Part shown: one piece after another, positions 63,035 to 64,000 of the stretch
Numbering within the stretch: the stretch's first letter is position 1
Layout: each line of letters opens with the position of its first letter
Assembly: GCA_963711675.1 (NCBI GenBank)
Contig: CAVQFB010000010.1
Location: 167,310 to 231,309 of the forward strand
Length of the DNA stretch: 64,000 nucleotides
DNA from: CAVQFB01 sp963711675
GTDB lineage: Bacteria > Acidobacteriota > Terriglobia > Terriglobales > Acidobacteriaceae
Reading direction: 5' to 3'
The notes under the pieces: model-generated
What the model was told of the DNA's origin: nothing
What the model saw: the letters and a program-made list of their open reading frames with translations, nothing else
Database searches by the model: none
Position numbers and translations under genes: made by a program

Positions 63035-63727
63035 CTATTTGTTCGCGGCCGTCTTCGCCCACTTTGCCAGCACGCTCAGAAACGGGTACGCTCCGTCCGG
63101 CGCCGGAATCGTCCCTGTCAGCGAGGTCTTGAACGGTACCATGCGGCCATAAAAGTCACGCGTGCTGTCTTTGTCCTGCTTGATCACCGCGCCGGCCAGC
63201 TCCAGCCCGGCAAACACGCCTCTGGCCCGAGAATAAGTGAGCACCTGCGCCCGCATCTTCCAGTCGGTGTCCGCCGAGGCATGACGACCCACTGGTCCGG
63301 CTGCCACACTTGCATCCGCCCCGAGCTTGAATTTGCTCGACAAGAGATTCTTCATGCCGTCCTTGTTCATGATCAGCATCACCAGATCCACGGCTTGTCC
63401 GCCAATCTGCAGGCCAAAGCTGCCGCCGGCAACCGTGAAAAATGCCGGCGCACTCCACCCTTTTTCCCCTCGGCAACTGGCTACGCCGCGCCCATAACGG
63501 GCTCCTACGATGAACCCACCCTTGATCATCGAAGGCACCACCGCCACGCACTCGGCCGATCCCAGCACCTCTTCCGGAATGCCGGCGTCCGGCGCAGATT
63601 CGATTTCATCCAACACGGTGCCCGCGGCCTTGATTCGTTCCGTTGCTTTGGTCTCTTCCTTCTCGTCCGCCGCGAAAGTCGCCGCACACAATGACACCAC
63701 TACGAGCAAAAGCAGAATCTTCTTCAT
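63035..63727 (-). CDS. SYLF-domain lipid-binding protein
   Basis: 230 residues: signal peptide MKKILLLLVVVSLCAATFA, then the SYLF (DUF500/Ysc84) fold. VAVVPSMIKGGFIVGARYG, GWSAPAFFTVAGGSFGLQI and GQAVDLVMLIMNKDGMKNL are characteristic. These proteins bind phosphoinositides in eukaryotes; bacterial ones are secreted and of unknown role. It converges with nothing on its 3-prime side but the LpxL-like gene's promoter. Confidence 0.94.
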   Translation of the reverse strand: MKKILLLLVVVSLCAATFAADEKEETKATERIKAAGTVLDEIESAPDAGIPEEVLGSAECVAVVPSMIKGGFIVGARYGRGVASCRGEKGWSAPAFFTVAGGSFGLQIGGQAVDLVMLIMNKDGMKNLLSSKFKLGADASVAAGPVGRHASADTDWKMRAQVLTYSRARGVFAGLELAGAVIKQDKDSTRDFYGRMVPFKTSLTGTIPAPDGAYPFLSVLAKWAKTAANK

Positions 63728-63942
63728 TTCTCCTCAGCTTTCCTGGGCAAATCGTGAAAATTCAGGGTTGATTGATTCTAAAGGATTCTTGGTTTTGGTG
63801 CGCGTCGGTTGAGGCAGCCGTTGCTACTTACTGTCCAACTCTGCATGTCTGAGCTTGTGAATCTGGCGTGTGGGATGCCTCGCGCCGGATTCAGGGCGAA
63901 TCCCGTAGATATTCAGTTCGACCCATCGCTGGTAGCACTCAC

Positions 63943-63984
63943 CCCAACCGCTAGACCTCCTAGCGAACACAGCCTGGGGTTGGG
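63943..63984. repeat. nested inverted repeat near right edge
   Basis: Outer arms CCCAACC (63943-63949) and GGTTGGG (63978-63984), inner perfect hairpin CGCTAG-ACCTC-CTAGCG (63949-63965). No gene is seen from 63728 to the window end. The palindrome could be a terminator, a repeat element or part of a regulatory RNA beyond the window. Confidence 0.55.
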
Positions 63985-64000
63985 AACGTTGAGTCCCCTA

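Noticed and set aside
63728..64000. gene at the right edge
   Set aside because: No frame with a start, ribosome-binding site or recognisable sequence; only the nested palindrome was seen.

Overview
The window reads as chromosomal DNA of a Gram-negative soil bacterium, most likely an acidobacterium (Terriglobia/Koribacter-like; inferred from gene content, not from a marker gene). Supporting signs are moderately high GC, lipid A genes (lpxD, an LpxL-like acyltransferase), a PknB-type kinase fused to TPRs, an S53 protease with Ig-like repeats, HAF-repeat and YncE-like secreted proteins, a fused E1 alpha/beta oxo-acid dehydrogenase, and dispersed intergenic phrases of a kind I associate with this phylum. 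No rRNA, tRNA or CRISPR array was seen.

Region by region: 0.4-6.5 kb holds a frameshifted Ser/Thr kinase, a small membrane protein, a HAF-repeat protein and a DUF5996 protein. 6.7-9.7 kb is a compact metal-response locus: an RcnR-like repressor divergent from a P1B-type ATPase, a 51-residue membrane protein and a thioredoxin-like ferredoxin, with a CsoR-type operator candidate filling the spacer of the ATPase promoter. 10.1-14.4 kb has a saccharopine-dehydrogenase-like enzyme, a complete IS3/IS407-type insertion sequence with a -1 frameshift signal, a DoxX protein and a MazEF pair. 14.4-22.2 kb carries fused E1, a phosphoglycolate-phosphatase-like HAD enzyme, a transglutaminase-like protein, a secreted protein, a HEPN protein with an unknown partner, and uvrB.

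22.3-39.9 kb is one long signalling region. On the minus strand a giant GAF/PAS histidine kinase, a lone receiver and an NtrC-type activator are translationally coupled (4-nt overlaps). They are followed by a PilZ-like protein, an unknown 345-residue protein, a receiver/H-box protein lacking an ATPase domain, and a CheR-like methyltransferase. On the plus strand a secreted TonB-C protein precedes MCP (frameshifted), CheW (in frame with the MCP), CheR, CheA (frameshifted), CheB, CheY and CheX, which would form a complete chemotaxis-type phosphorelay if the frameshifts are not real.

40-64 kb is mostly housekeeping and envelope functions: a YncE-like lipoprotein, Ku, a DUF92 protein, the S53 protease, a cyclase-fold protein lacking its metal ligands, a BstA/YfiT-like protein, YdcF, TsaC, a SpoU methyltransferase, RarA and a GAF-PP2C phosphatase. 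Then comes a minus-strand run of lnt, prfB (classic +1 frameshift), an HD (p)ppGpp-hydrolase-like protein and a helical protein, followed by an M64 peptidase, a MobB-like P-loop protein, lpxD, a 47-residue membrane protein, an LpxL-like acyltransferase and a SYLF protein.

The best candidates for undescribed biology are the Co/Ni-type metal cassette, the HEPN plus partner pair, and the PilZ/unknown/H-box/CheR cluster. Three single-base frameshifts in otherwise well-conserved genes (near 626, 33482 and 36050) may be sequencing errors and should be checked before being called pseudogenes.
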